NCBI GenBank assembly: GCA_902803195.1 | Contig: CADCOX010000141.1 | Location: 1-23,008, forward strand | DNA length: 23,008 nt | From: an uncultured Bacteroidales bacterium | Lineage (GTDB): Bacteria; Bacteroidota; Bacteroidia; Bacteroidales; Bacteroidaceae | Reading direction: 5' to 3' | Shown: positions 1-7,676 of the stretch, piece after piece | Position numbering within the stretch: position 1 is the stretch's first letter | Layout: each line of letters starts with the position of its first letter | Notes under the pieces: generated by a model | Databases searched by the model: none | What the model was told of the DNA's origin: nothing | What the model saw: the letters and a program-made list of their open reading frames with translations, nothing else | Position numbers and translations under genes: made by a program

Positions 1-174
1 GATGACAGATCGCCAGTTGTCAAAAGTTCGTTTGGGTATATCCACGCCACGGCTGATGTCATCGCGAAGCCATAGTTCGTTCAATTTCTTGAATGAAATC
101 TTTCTTTTGCGATAGATGGTCTCTATCACCCAGACATATTTGGTTATCAGACTTTGTCCTCTGTCGTTGTCCAT
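1..174 (-). CDS. WYL-domain-type transcriptional regulator, N-terminal fragment
   Basis: The gene starts at an ATG at 174 on the minus strand and runs off the left edge, so only 58 codons are visible. The peptide begins MDNDRGQSLITKYVWVIETI and continues with a basic helix-rich stretch and a segment reading VDIPKRTFDNW. This matches my recollection of the N-terminal DNA-binding region of Bacteroidetes WYL-domain regulators, in which a winged-helix-like domain precedes a ligand-sensing WYL domain. The WYL domain itself lies outside the window, so the family call rests only on the N-terminus. The start is supported by a TAnnTTTG element at 193-200, which would leave a very short leader. A second, better promoter lies at 364-395. 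The target genes and ligand cannot be told from this sequence. Confidence 0.7.
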   Translation of the reverse strand, partial: MDNDRGQSLITKYVWVIETIYRKRKISFKKLNELWLRDDISRGVDIPKRTFDNWRSVI

Positions 175-192
175 ATTTCTTTGTTTTTTCCG

Positions 193-200
193 CAAAAGTA
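193..200 (-). promoter_or_regulatory. Possible -7 element before the WYL regulator
   Basis: The minus strand reads TACTTTTG, an exact TAnnTTTG Bacteroidetes -7 element, 19 nt before the ATG at 174. The nearest TTTG is only 14 bp upstream (215-218), shorter than the usual spacing near 20 bp. The promoter is therefore imperfect, weak or activator-dependent. Confidence 0.4.
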
Positions 201-282
201 CACGAGGGCTATGCCAAATCGTGGCAGAGGTTTAGGGAAAATGAGATTTAGGCCTCTTTAATTTAATGCTTGGTTGTTCTGC

Positions 283-310
283 AATTGTGCACGCGGCACT
301 TGCACAAATT
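283..310. repeat. Inverted repeat in the WYL upstream leader
   Basis: AATTGTGCA at 283-291 is matched by TGCACAAATT at 301-310, which is its reverse complement with one extra A. The loop is 9 nt. There is no T-tract on either side, so this is not a canonical terminator. It lies inside the transcript predicted from the 364-395 promoter and could be an RNA hairpin or a regulator site. No function can be assigned. Confidence 0.35.
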
Positions 311-363
311 CGCCATCAACTGTGTGCGACGAAACATATTGCTTAACGTCGTGGTTTCTGCAA

Positions 364-395
364 CAAAGATACTGAGATAATGCTGAACCACCAAA
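364..395 (-). promoter_or_regulatory. Minus-strand promoter toward the WYL regulator
   Basis: On the minus strand TTTG (392-395) is followed after 20 bp by TATCTTTG (364-371). This fits the Bacteroidetes sigma consensus TTTG-N(about 20)-TAnnTTTG exactly. Predicted transcription starts near 357 and runs toward the WYL gene, giving a leader of roughly 180 nt. The same consensus at the same 20-bp spacing is seen in front of ppdK, the WecA-like gene and the TlpA operon. Confidence 0.6.
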
Positions 396-410
396 TAAAC
401 ATGTAAAATA

Positions 411-450
411 TCGTACATTATACGACTTTTTTGTCTCCAAAACGACAAAA
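411..450. promoter_or_regulatory. Two operator-like inverted repeats upstream of the 364-395 promoter
   Basis: TCGTA (411-415) and TACGA (421-425) flank a 5-nt centre. TTTTGTC (429-435) and GACAAAA (444-450) flank an 8-nt centre. Relative to the minus-strand promoter at 364-395 both lie just upstream of the -33 box, where activators usually bind. Short AT-rich repeats of this kind can arise by chance, so the regulatory reading is an inference. Confidence 0.25.
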
Positions 451-465
451 GGCCTCGCGGGAACA

Positions 466-495
466 CAAAAAAGACCTGCCCAAACGGACAGGTCT
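466..495 (-). terminator. Intrinsic terminator of ppdK
   Basis: Read on the minus strand, AGACCTG (489-495) pairs with CAGGTCT (472-478), with two further G-C pairs possible inside the loop. The stem is followed directly by a run of T residues (467-472 as A on the plus strand). It sits about 25 nt after the ppdK stop codon, as expected for a factor-independent terminator. Confidence 0.8.
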
Positions 496-519
496 CTCAT
501 TTATAATGTAGGAATTAGC

Positions 520-3240
520 TTACTCCTCAACTGCTGCCTGTGCGGCAGCCAGACGTGCGATGGGCACACGGAAGGGTGAGCAGGAGGCGTAGTTAAGGCC
601 AATCTTGGCGCAGAACTTGACGCTGGTGGGCTCGCCACCGTGCTCGCCGCAGATACCGCAGCGGAGGCTGGGACGAACTTCGCGGCCCTTCTCGACGGCA
701 TACTTCACGAGCTTGCCGACGCCGTTCTGGTCGAGCACCTGGAAGGGGTCAACCTTCAGAATCTTCTTCTCCAGATATGCGGGCAGGAACGATGCAATAT
801 CGTCGCGGCTGTAACCGAAGGTCATCTGTGTGAGGTCATTGGTACCGAATGAGAAGTACTCGGCCTCGGTGGCGATGCGGTCGGCGGTGAGGGCTGCACG
901 AGGAATCTCGATCATCGTACCAATCTCAAACTCAACCTCTACGCCATACTCTGCGAATACCTCGGCAGCGACCTTCTGGATGATAGCCTTCTGCTGCTTG
1001 AGCTCATAAAGGATACCGATGAGGGGCACCATGATCTCGGGCTTCGGGTCGAAACCTTCCTTCTTCAGCTCGCAAGCGGCGCTGAGGATGGCACGTGTCT
1101 GCATAGCGGTAATCTCGGGGAAGGTGATACCCAGGCGGCAACCGCGGTGACCGAGCATCGGGTTGTTCTCGGCGAGGCTTTCTACGCGACGCTGTATGGT
1201 TTGCAGGTCTACGCCCATCTCCTTAGCCATCGTCTCCTGACCGGCAAGATCGTGGGGAACGAACTCATGGAGAGGAGGATCGAGCAGACGGATGTTCACG
1301 GGCAGACCGTTCATAGCCTTCAGGATGCCCTTAAAGTCAGCCTTCTGGTAGGGGAGGAGCTTGGCCAGTGCCTTCTCGCGACCTTCAGCAGTGTCGGCGA
1401 GAATCATCTGACGCATGGCAATGATCTTCTGGTCGTCGAAGAACATATGCTCGGTACGGGTCAGACCGATACCCTTGGCACCGAATGCACGAGCAACCTC
1501 GGCATCGTGGGGGGTGTCGGCGTTGGTGCGAACCTGCAGCTTGGTGTACTTGTCGCAAAGGTCCATAAGCTCCTTGAAGTCGCCGCTGAGTTCAGCTGCC
1601 TTTGTGGGAACTTCACCAGCATAAACCTGACCGGTTGTTCCGTTGATGGAGATGAAGTCACCTTCCTTATAGACTACGCCGTCGATTTCAACGGTCTTGG
1701 CCTTGTAGTCAACATTGAGGGCACCTACGCCACTGACGCAGCACTTACCCATACCACGAGCCACAACAGCAGCATGAGAGGTCATACCGCCACGTGCGGT
1801 GAGGATACCTTCAGCAGCACTCATACCTGCGAGGTCCTCGGGAGAGGTCTCTATACGGACGAGAACCACCTTGTGGCCGTCGGCATGCCAAGCCTGAGCA
1901 TCGTCGGCGTGGAACACGATCTGACCACAGCCTGCACCAGGAGAAGCGGGGAGACCTTGAGCGATGACCTTGGCTTGAGTGAGTGCCTTCTTGTCGAAGA
2001 CGGGGTGAAGGAGCTCGTCGAGTTTCTGGGGCTCGCAGCGCATAATGGCGGTCTTCTCGTCGATCTTGCCTTCGTGGAGCAAGTCGATGGCTATCTTCAC
2101 CATGGCAGCACCAGTGCGCTTACCATTACGGGTCTGCAGGAACCACAGCTTGCCTTCCTGAACGGTGAATTCCATATCTTGCATATCGCGATAGTGCTCC
2201 TCGAGCTTGTTCTGAATAGCGTCGAGCTCTGCGTAGATTTCGGGCATAGCTTCCTCCATTGAGGGATACTTAGCCACGCGCTCTTCCTCGCTGATGCCAG
2301 CACGGTCAGCCCAGCGCTGAGAGCCGATCTTAGTGATCTGCTGAGGAGTGCGGATACCAGCTACGACGTCTTCACCCTGTGCGTTGACGAGGTACTCACC
2401 GTTGAAGAGGTTCTCACCGTTGGCGGCGTCACGACTGAAGCAAACACCTGTAGCAGAGGTGTCGCCCATGTTGCCGAATACCATGGCCATGACGCTGACG
2501 GCCGTTCCCCACTCGTCGGGAATTCCTTCCATCTTACGATAGAGGATTGCACGCTCGTTCATCCAGCTGCGGAAGACTGCACAGATAGCGCCCCACAGCT
2601 GCTCGATAGGATCGTTGGGGAAGTCCTTGCCGGTGCGCTCCTTGATGGCTTTCTTGAAGCGGGCTACAAGTTCCTTGAGCTCGTCGACGCTGAGATCTTT
2701 GTCGAGCTTCACACCACGGATGGCCTTTACCTGTTCAATAATCTCCTCGAAGGGGTCAATGTCGGTCTTATTAACGGGCTTCATCTCAAGCACCACATCG
2801 CCGTACATTTGCACAAAGCGGCGGTAGCTGTCGTATACGAAGTGAGGATTGTTGGTCTTTTTGACCATACCTTCAGCCACCTCGTCGTTCAGACCGAGGT
2901 TGAGGATAGTATCCATCATACCGGGCATCGAAGCACGAGCGCCGGAACGCACACTGACGAGCAGTGGGTTCTGTGCATCACCGAACTTGGAGTTCATGAG
3001 CGTCTCGATGTGCTTGACAGCAGCCATGACGTCGTCGTTGAGCAGTTCCATGATCTTCTCCTGACCAACCTCGTAGTACTCGTTGCACACGTCGGTTGTG
3101 ATGGTGAAGCCCGGAGGAACGGGAACGCCAATGAGATTCATCTCGGCCAGGTTAGCGCCCTTGCCACCCAGCTGTTCGCGCATCTGCGCATTACCTTCAG
3201 CCTTACCGTTACCGAAGGTGTAAACACGTTTTTGACTCAT
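520..3240 (-). CDS. ppdK: Pyruvate, phosphate dikinase
   Basis: This 906-residue protein interconverts pyruvate, ATP and phosphate with phosphoenolpyruvate, AMP and pyrophosphate in the cytoplasm, at the glycolysis/gluconeogenesis junction. The domain order is complete. An N-terminal ATP-grasp nucleotide-binding region includes SVRSGARASMPGMMDTILNL near residues 96-115. The central swivelling domain has GGMTSHAAVVARG with the phosphohistidine at about His489. The C-terminal PEP/pyruvate TIM barrel ends in CGICGEHGG near residues 861-869, which carries the catalytic cysteine. The length matches bacterial and plant PPDK rather than PEP synthase. The ATG at 3240 is preceded by a consensus promoter (3291-3322), and a terminator follows (466-495), so it is probably monocistronic. 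No key residue appears missing. No PPDK regulatory kinase is encoded nearby. Confidence 0.97.
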   Translation of the reverse strand: MSQKRVYTFGNGKAEGNAQMREQLGGKGANLAEMNLIGVPVPPGFTITTDVCNEYYEVGQEKIMELLNDDVMAAVKHIETLMNSKFGDAQNPLLVSVRSGARASMPGMMDTILNLGLNDEVAEGMVKKTNNPHFVYDSYRRFVQMYGDVVLEMKPVNKTDIDPFEEIIEQVKAIRGVKLDKDLSVDELKELVARFKKAIKERTGKDFPNDPIEQLWGAICAVFRSWMNERAILYRKMEGIPDEWGTAVSVMAMVFGNMGDTSATGVCFSRDAANGENLFNGEYLVNAQGEDVVAGIRTPQQITKIGSQRWADRAGISEEERVAKYPSMEEAMPEIYAELDAIQNKLEEHYRDMQDMEFTVQEGKLWFLQTRNGKRTGAAMVKIAIDLLHEGKIDEKTAIMRCEPQKLDELLHPVFDKKALTQAKVIAQGLPASPGAGCGQIVFHADDAQAWHADGHKVVLVRIETSPEDLAGMSAAEGILTARGGMTSHAAVVARGMGKCCVSGVGALNVDYKAKTVEIDGVVYKEGDFISINGTTGQVYAGEVPTKAAELSGDFKELMDLCDKYTKLQVRTNADTPHDAEVARAFGAKGIGLTRTEHMFFDDQKIIAMRQMILADTAEGREKALAKLLPYQKADFKGILKAMNGLPVNIRLLDPPLHEFVPHDLAGQETMAKEMGVDLQTIQRRVESLAENNPMLGHRGCRLGITFPEITAMQTRAILSAACELKKEGFDPKPEIMVPLIGILYELKQQKAIIQKVAAEVFAEYGVEVEFEIGTMIEIPRAALTADRIATEAEYFSFGTNDLTQMTFGYSRDDIASFLPAYLEKKILKVDPFQVLDQNGVGKLVKYAVEKGREVRPSLRCGICGEHGGEPTSVKFCAKIGLNYASCSPFRVPIARLAAAQAAVEE

Positions 3241-3290
3241 TAGTTAAAATAATAATTAAAGTAATGAATATGATTTTCCTTTTTGGTGCG

Positions 3291-3322
3291 CAAAAGTAAT
3301 CTTTTTTTTGAACATCTCCAAA
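3291..3322 (-). promoter_or_regulatory. ppdK promoter
   Basis: On the minus strand TTTG (3319-3322) is followed after 20 bp by TACTTTTG (3291-3298), an exact Bacteroidetes-type promoter. Transcription would start about 45 nt before the ppdK ATG, leaving an AT-rich leader. It is divergent from the WecA-like gene promoter at 3421-3452. Confidence 0.75.
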
Positions 3323-3420
3323 GGAAATAAAGAAAACCTTTTGATAAACGTGTGTTTTTATCGTGAAAGGTCATGGTATGCGATGAATATCGCCGCAAAA
3401 ACGTTGTATTCTTGAAAAAA

Positions 3421-3452
3421 TTTGCAGAAGTCAGATAAAGTATTTACCTTTG
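3421..3452 (+). promoter_or_regulatory. Promoter of the WecA-like transferase gene
   Basis: TTTG (3421-3424), 20 bp, then TACCTTTG (3445-3452) gives an exact match to the Bacteroidetes promoter consensus. It leaves a leader of about 15-18 nt before the ATG at 3475, which supports that start. Confidence 0.75.
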
Positions 3453-3474
3453 CGCCGCAAATAGAAAACTGAAG

Positions 3475-4668
3475 ATGAGTTTTACTCAAATAGGAATACT
3501 TTTGTTCATCGTGGCATTCGTTGTCACGCTGGCTGTGTATCCATTTGTTCTGGGGTTTGCCCGCCGTCATCATATCGTTGATAATCCCGATGCACGCAAA
3601 CTTCAACGTTTCCCTGTGCCCGTGATGGGCGGTACGGCGGTGTTCGCAGGCATCTTGTTTGCGACCTTTGTTGCCACATTCTTTTTTAGCTTCGAATTGT
3701 TAGGTCCCTGCCTATTGGCAATGGCATTCATGTATGTTGTCGGTACTTGGGACGACATTAGTGAGTTGCGCGCTCAGACACGTTTTCTGTTGGAGATCAT
3801 ACTTGTCTGGGGTATCATCATCAGTACGCGTCACTACATTGACCATTTCTTTGGTTTGTGGCACTTGAATGTCATGAGCGGCGTCTATGGTGTGCCGTTG
3901 TCCATCTTAGCGGGAGTAGGCATCATCAATGCGGTCAACTTGATAGATGGTGTCGATGGCTATTCACCCGCCTTCGGAATGATGGCCTGTAGTTGCTTTG
4001 CGTACTGCTTCTATGCTGCCGGTGATACGACCATGGGTAGCCTTTCGATTATTTGCGCAGGTGCTTTGATGCCTTTCTTCCTTCATAATGTATTCGGTCG
4101 AAGGTCTAAAATGTTCATTGGTGATGGCGGCACGCTGATGTTAGGAACAGCCATGACGATATTCGTGTTCAACGTACTCTCGACAGAAGGCCATTGTGCT
4201 CATTTCGAAAAGGATGGTATGGGATTGATACCATTCGCATTGGCCGTTATGTCTGTACCCGTTTTCGACACTTTGCGTGTGATGTCCACCCGCATGTATC
4301 GTGGCTTGTCACCTTTCCATGCTGATCGTACACATTTACATCATTTATATATAGAGATGGGATTCTCCCATGTAGGAGCAGCCATTTCCATTGTTACTAC
4401 TAACCTTCTTACAGTGATGCTTTGGTTGCTCTCATGGAAGCTGGGTGCAAGTATCGATACGCAATTCTATATTGTTGTATTCTTAAGTTTTATGTCGACC
4501 TTTGGATTCTATTGGTTTATCAAATGGAACAAAAAGCATGATACCCGCTTTTACGCGTTCTGTTGTCGGATGGGTGAGCATACACATCTAGAGCGTAAGG
4601 GTTCCTGGCTTTTTATCCAGCGAATGGTGGACATGAATGTGTTCGGCATCGGTAAAAATGTGAAGTAG
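3475..4668 (+). CDS. WecA/MraY-family undecaprenyl-phosphate sugar-1-phosphate transferase
   Basis: This 397-residue polytopic membrane protein belongs to the family that transfers a HexNAc-1-phosphate from a UDP-sugar to undecaprenyl phosphate at the cytoplasmic face, starting O-antigen, capsule or teichoic-type glycans. The family motifs appear in order: DNPDARKLQ at 36-44 with the following PVMGG, the Asp pair WDDISE at 92-97, NAVNLIDGVDG at 152-162, FIGDGG at 214-219, and HADRTHLHH at 282-290. The last motif is typical of WecA/TagO-like enzymes rather than MraY. About ten hydrophobic segments are visible. Its own promoter and the convergent downstream gene suggest a single-gene unit. The exact sugar (GlcNAc or another) cannot be read from the sequence, so no symbol is given. 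WecA-like function is the likeliest reading. Confidence 0.9.
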   Translation: MSFTQIGILLFIVAFVVTLAVYPFVLGFARRHHIVDNPDARKLQRFPVPVMGGTAVFAGILFATFVATFFFSFELLGPCLLAMAFMYVVGTWDDISELRAQTRFLLEIILVWGIIISTRHYIDHFFGLWHLNVMSGVYGVPLSILAGVGIINAVNLIDGVDGYSPAFGMMACSCFAYCFYAAGDTTMGSLSIICAGALMPFFLHNVFGRRSKMFIGDGGTLMLGTAMTIFVFNVLSTEGHCAHFEKDGMGLIPFALAVMSVPVFDTLRVMSTRMYRGLSPFHADRTHLHHLYIEMGFSHVGAAISIVTTNLLTVMLWLLSWKLGASIDTQFYIVVFLSFMSTFGFYWFIKWNKKHDTRFYAFCCRMGEHTHLERKGSWLFIQRMVDMNVFGIGKNVK

Positions 4669-4713
4669 CCAAAGGTTGCATTCTTTCTCGGTAGCCCCAG
4701 ACGGCGTTAGGCC

Positions 4714-5655
4714 TTAGCGTTTATAATTATCGAGGTGGTTATTATTCTGATAAACACGTACGTAATCAACCTCATAGAGCATCGGGAACGCTAATTCATC
4801 GACTTCGCCACCACTACTACCAATAGCTAAGTTAAGCAAAATGTACTGTCCGAACCCTTCAACATCATTGGCGAATGGGTTCACATCATGCTGACGACCT
4901 CCGCCTTTTGCCGCTTGTTCTGTAAGAATTTCGTTGAGCAATTCATCATCAAGGTAGAGCCGTATAGCTTCAGGTGTCCAGTCCATTCGCCAGATATGAA
5001 ACCGCGAAGCCCAGTCAACATCGTGCTCGGTGAAGTGGGAGAGGGGTATGCGCCCCGTGTCCCAAGCATCGCGTCCATCCTCACCCTGCCAGCATGCATT
5101 GGCGAGAATGATTGGAAGCGTTCGAGCGCGGTCAGCTTGTGTGTGGTGAATGCCCATAGAGGCAGGAGGCACACGGTAGAACTCCATCACGTCGACCTCG
5201 CCACAAGCGGGCCATCCCCAGCGATTGCCTAATGTCCATATTGCAGGCCATGCGCCTGAAGCTATGGGAATTCGAGCTCTAACCTCCAGTCGGCCATAAC
5301 GAAAATGGAAGCGTCCCATACTGCGCAGACAAGCACTAGTGTAGTTTGCCTGTTGACGATTGCGTCGCCAATCGCGACTGTTGGGCTCATAGCGTGGGTT
5401 GCTGACTTGCTCCATTCGACCAGTTATTTGCAAGACGCCATCTATGACGCGGGCGTTCTGAGGTTGATACCATTGCAATTCCTGATTGCGTACAAAACCA
5501 TGCTCGAACGACCAACGCGTGGAATCTGGGGAACCTGCAACGTCAAATTCGTCGTGCCATACAAGCGTGAGGTTGTCAAGATAGTCGGAGGACGTCACTT
5601 GAGCAATAACAAGGATAGGCATAGATGCCAGAAGGAGAAGGAGTCGATGTTTCAT
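4714..5655 (-). CDS. Secreted glycoside hydrolase family 16 (beta-glucanase/laminarinase-like)
   Basis: This is a 313-residue protein when started at the ATG at 5655 (MKHRLLLLLASMPILVIAQ). That start gives a clean signal peptide with cleavage near residue 19. An ATG two codons upstream (5661) is equally possible. A further upstream TTG would overlap the -7 promoter element and is unlikely. The GH16 active-site motif GEVDVME is at 152-158, the bulged ExDxxE form of laminarinases, with Glu153 as predicted nucleophile and Glu158 as acid/base. LVWHDEFD (31-38) and WPAIWTLG (136-143) also fit the family, and the protein ends in the usual final strand, YEVDYVRVYQ. It probably cleaves beta-1,3 or beta-1,3/1,4 glucans in the periplasm or outside the cell. 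There is no SusC/SusD pair or carbohydrate-binding domain beside it, so it looks like an orphan enzyme. The exact substrate is undetermined. Confidence 0.9.
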   Translation of the reverse strand: MKHRLLLLLASMPILVIAQVTSSDYLDNLTLVWHDEFDVAGSPDSTRWSFEHGFVRNQELQWYQPQNARVIDGVLQITGRMEQVSNPRYEPNSRDWRRNRQQANYTSACLRSMGRFHFRYGRLEVRARIPIASGAWPAIWTLGNRWGWPACGEVDVMEFYRVPPASMGIHHTQADRARTLPIILANACWQGEDGRDAWDTGRIPLSHFTEHDVDWASRFHIWRMDWTPEAIRLYLDDELLNEILTEQAAKGGGRQHDVNPFANDVEGFGQYILLNLAIGSSGGEVDELAFPMLYEVDYVRVYQNNNHLDNYKR

Positions 5656-5679
5656 GTTCATTTCATTGTATTTGTGCCG

Positions 5680-5687
5680 CAAAGATA
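5680..5687 (-). promoter_or_regulatory. -7 element of the GH16 gene
   Basis: The minus strand reads TATCTTTG, an exact TAnnTTTG element, about 20-25 nt before the GH16 ATG. No clear TTTG lies at the expected -33 position. The gene may need an activator. Confidence 0.5.
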
Positions 5688-5772
5688 GTTAAAGATGTTG
5701 GAATAGATGCCTACGTTAAATGTTTTTAGCAATAAAGTTGCCACGAAAGTGTACATTCTCCAAAGTTTTTTG

Positions 5773-5780
5773 TACTTTTG
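5773..5780 (+). promoter_or_regulatory. -7 element before the nucleoside transporter operon
   Basis: TACTTTTG matches TAnnTTTG exactly and lies about 45 nt before the ATG at 5825. The expected -33 TTTG is not evident. It is probably the main promoter of the 5825-13305 gene run. Confidence 0.55.
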
Positions 5781-5824
5781 TGCCGTCGAAAAGCAAAACA
5801 CACATTATTATATAATATAGCGAT

Positions 5825-7093
5825 ATGAATCTGAAGATAAGACTTACGCTTCTCAATTTTATTGAGTTTGCCGTTTGGGGCGCCTATTTGACGTCTATGG
5901 GAACTTATTTGGCAGGTGTTGGACTGGCCTCGAATATCGGTTGGTTCTATTCGGTGCAAGGCATCGTGAGCATTTTCATGCCTGCACTAATGGGCATTGT
6001 TGCCGACCGCTGGATAGAGGGACAGAAAGTGCTTAGCCTTTGTCATGCGTTGGCTGGTCTTTTCATGATAGGTGCCTCAGCTTATGCTTACAATGCCGGC
6101 GATGCCGTCCAGTTCGCTCCGCTATTTTCGCTTTACACATTATCTGTCGCCTTTTTTATGCCCACCATTGCTTTAGGCTATTCTGTTGCTTATGCTGCAC
6201 TGGAAGGCGCAGGCTATGATTCCGTAAAAGCCTTTCCTCCTATCCGCGTTTGGGGAACGGTTGGTTTCATCGTTACGATGTGGGTAGTAGATTTATGTGG
6301 TCTTCAGTCTACGCCAGGACAATGGATGGTCAGTGGTTGCTTGAGTATCGTAATGGCACTATATTCATTGACAATGCCTCGTATGCGCATAGAGAAAGGA
6401 GCCGCCAAAAAGTCTCTGGCAGAAGCACTTGGGCTCAATGCTTTCAAGTTGTTCTTGAACCCTCGGATGGCCATGTTTTTCTGTTTCGCCATGCTCTTGG
6501 GGGTCTGCCTACAGATCACGAATGGTTTTGCCAATCCTTTCATCACGTCTTTCGGTTCCATCCCCGAATATGCAGACACATTCGGTGTTCAACATGCCAA
6601 CATCCTCATCTCGTTGTCGCAAATGAGCGAGACGCTCTGCATTCTTCTCATTCCGTTCTTCCTGTCTAAGTTTGGCATCAAGCGCGTCGTGCTTATCGCC
6701 TTACTGGCATGGGTGCTTCGTTTTGCCTTTTTTGGACTCGGCAATCCAGGTGGAGGCGTATGGTTGTTCATCCTTTCGATGATTGTATATGGTGTAGCTT
6801 TTGACTTCTTCAACATTTCGGGTTCGTTGTTTGTCAACCAAGAGACGGATGAAAGCATCCGCTCAAGCGCACAGGGGTTGTTTATGATGATGACCAATGG
6901 CCTTGGTGCTTTCATCGGTACCATTGTTGCCCAACAGATTATCAATCACTATGTCTTCTATCCTCAAGCTGCAGGTGCCACGGGTGCTAAGACCATTGCA
7001 GGTTGGCAGACTTGCTGGTTCATCTTCGCTGCCTATGCGTTGGTGGTAGCCGTCCTCTTTGCTATTTTCTTCAAGGACAGTAAAAAAGCTTAA
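5825..7093 (+). CDS. NupG-like nucleoside:H+ symporter (MFS)
   Basis: This 422-residue inner-membrane protein has about twelve hydrophobic segments. From memory it aligns closely with Escherichia coli NupG: an MNLK start, FMPALMGIVADRW near residues 54-66, FPPIRVWGTVGFIVTMWVV in the centre, then QISQ/SQMSETL and MIVYGVAFDFFNISGS in the second half. These are hallmarks of the nucleoside:H+ symporter family, so it should import nucleosides driven by the proton gradient. The ATG at 5825 follows a TAnnTTTG element by about 45 nt. The next gene begins 19 nt after its stop, so it probably leads an operon. Substrate range (purine, pyrimidine or both) cannot be read. The xanthosine-type transporter XapB is a close alternative. 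Confidence 0.9.
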   Translation: MNLKIRLTLLNFIEFAVWGAYLTSMGTYLAGVGLASNIGWFYSVQGIVSIFMPALMGIVADRWIEGQKVLSLCHALAGLFMIGASAYAYNAGDAVQFAPLFSLYTLSVAFFMPTIALGYSVAYAALEGAGYDSVKAFPPIRVWGTVGFIVTMWVVDLCGLQSTPGQWMVSGCLSIVMALYSLTMPRMRIEKGAAKKSLAEALGLNAFKLFLNPRMAMFFCFAMLLGVCLQITNGFANPFITSFGSIPEYADTFGVQHANILISLSQMSETLCILLIPFFLSKFGIKRVVLIALLAWVLRFAFFGLGNPGGGVWLFILSMIVYGVAFDFFNISGSLFVNQETDESIRSSAQGLFMMMTNGLGAFIGTIVAQQIINHYVFYPQAAGATGAKTIAGWQTCWFIFAAYALVVAVLFAIFFKDSKKA

Positions 7094-7112
7094 TGTAAGT
7101 TCGCAACTCTTC

Positions 7113-7676
7113 ATGCTGGTTGAATTAAAGATACATGCAGTAGCTAGAATCGCCTCGGATGCCAATCGCTCGATGATTCTTCTCAAAGAAAAGGGTGGAG
7201 AGCGGATTCTGCCTGTCCTGATGTCTACACGTCGAGCGTCGAAACTCTCTATTCGTGCGGGCATACCGCTCACCAGCCCAGCTGCAATCACTCTTCCTGA
7301 CGCGTTCCATGTCATGATGATGATGTATGACATTAAGATTGTACAAGTCCAGCTCGCAGGCATCACAGATGGTGCGTTCTTCTGTAATGTGACTTGTGAA
7401 CGAGAGGGCGTAGAGAAACGAATGAACTACTGTTCGGCTCCCGATGCCTTGGTGATTGCGACCACGGCTCAATGCCCAATTGTCATTGAGGAGGAATTAT
7501 TAGAGGCTCAATATATGCATAAAGTGGGTGACAACTCATTTGCCTTACATGTTAATTCGCTTACGCGTAAGATGCTCGAGGATGCCTTGCAACACGCTGT
7601 CGAGTCAGAAAGCTATGAGCTTGCTTCCCGCCTGCGTGATGAAATTGCAAAACGTGCTCCTGACGAAGAACTATGA
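7113..7676 (+). CDS. Bifunctional nuclease (BFN/DUF151) family protein with UVR motif
   Basis: This 187-residue cytoplasmic protein uses the ATG at 7113. A longer frame exists upstream but would overlap the end of the transporter gene. The N-terminal 135 residues look like a BFN/DUF151 domain: VELKIHAVARI, RILPVLMSTRRASKL, FHVMMMMYDIKI and SAPDALVIATTAQCPI correspond to the usual strand-helix pattern and the SDAIAIA-like segment. Residues about 153-181 (KMLEDALQHAVESESYELAS) form a UvrB/UvrC-type UVR helix pair, the usual C-terminal partner in Bacteroidetes members. Family members have been reported to have DNase and RNase activity, but the domain is divergent here and activity is not assured. 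It lies 19 nt after nupG and overlaps rsmE by 4 nt (ATGA), indicating translational coupling. Confidence 0.8.
   Translation: MLVELKIHAVARIASDANRSMILLKEKGGERILPVLMSTRRASKLSIRAGIPLTSPAAITLPDAFHVMMMMYDIKIVQVQLAGITDGAFFCNVTCEREGVEKRMNYCSAPDALVIATTAQCPIVIEEELLEAQYMHKVGDNSFALHVNSLTRKMLEDALQHAVESESYELASRLRDEIAKRAPDEEL

Larger units (their letters stand above)
175..519. other. Intergenic region between WYL gene and ppdK
   Basis: This 345-bp gap holds no confident protein gene. From right to left it contains the ppdK terminator (466-495), two inverted repeats (429-450 and 411-425), a minus-strand Bacteroidetes-type promoter (364-395), a third inverted repeat (283-310), and a TAnnTTTG element just before the WYL start (193-200). 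A 24-codon ATG reading frame (263-337, minus strand) lies about 20 nt after the predicted transcription start of the 364-395 promoter. It is treated as a finding rather than a gene. Confidence 0.6.

Noticed and set aside
1147..2262. 371-codon open frame on the plus strand inside ppdK
   Set aside because: It is antisense to a well-conserved PPDK gene, has no recognisable motif and no promoter. Long antisense frames are expected opposite GC-biased codons.
4669..4713. Possible bidirectional terminator between the WecA-like and GH16 genes
   Set aside because: AGGCCT and short G/C runs are present, but no stable stem with a T-tract was found on either strand.
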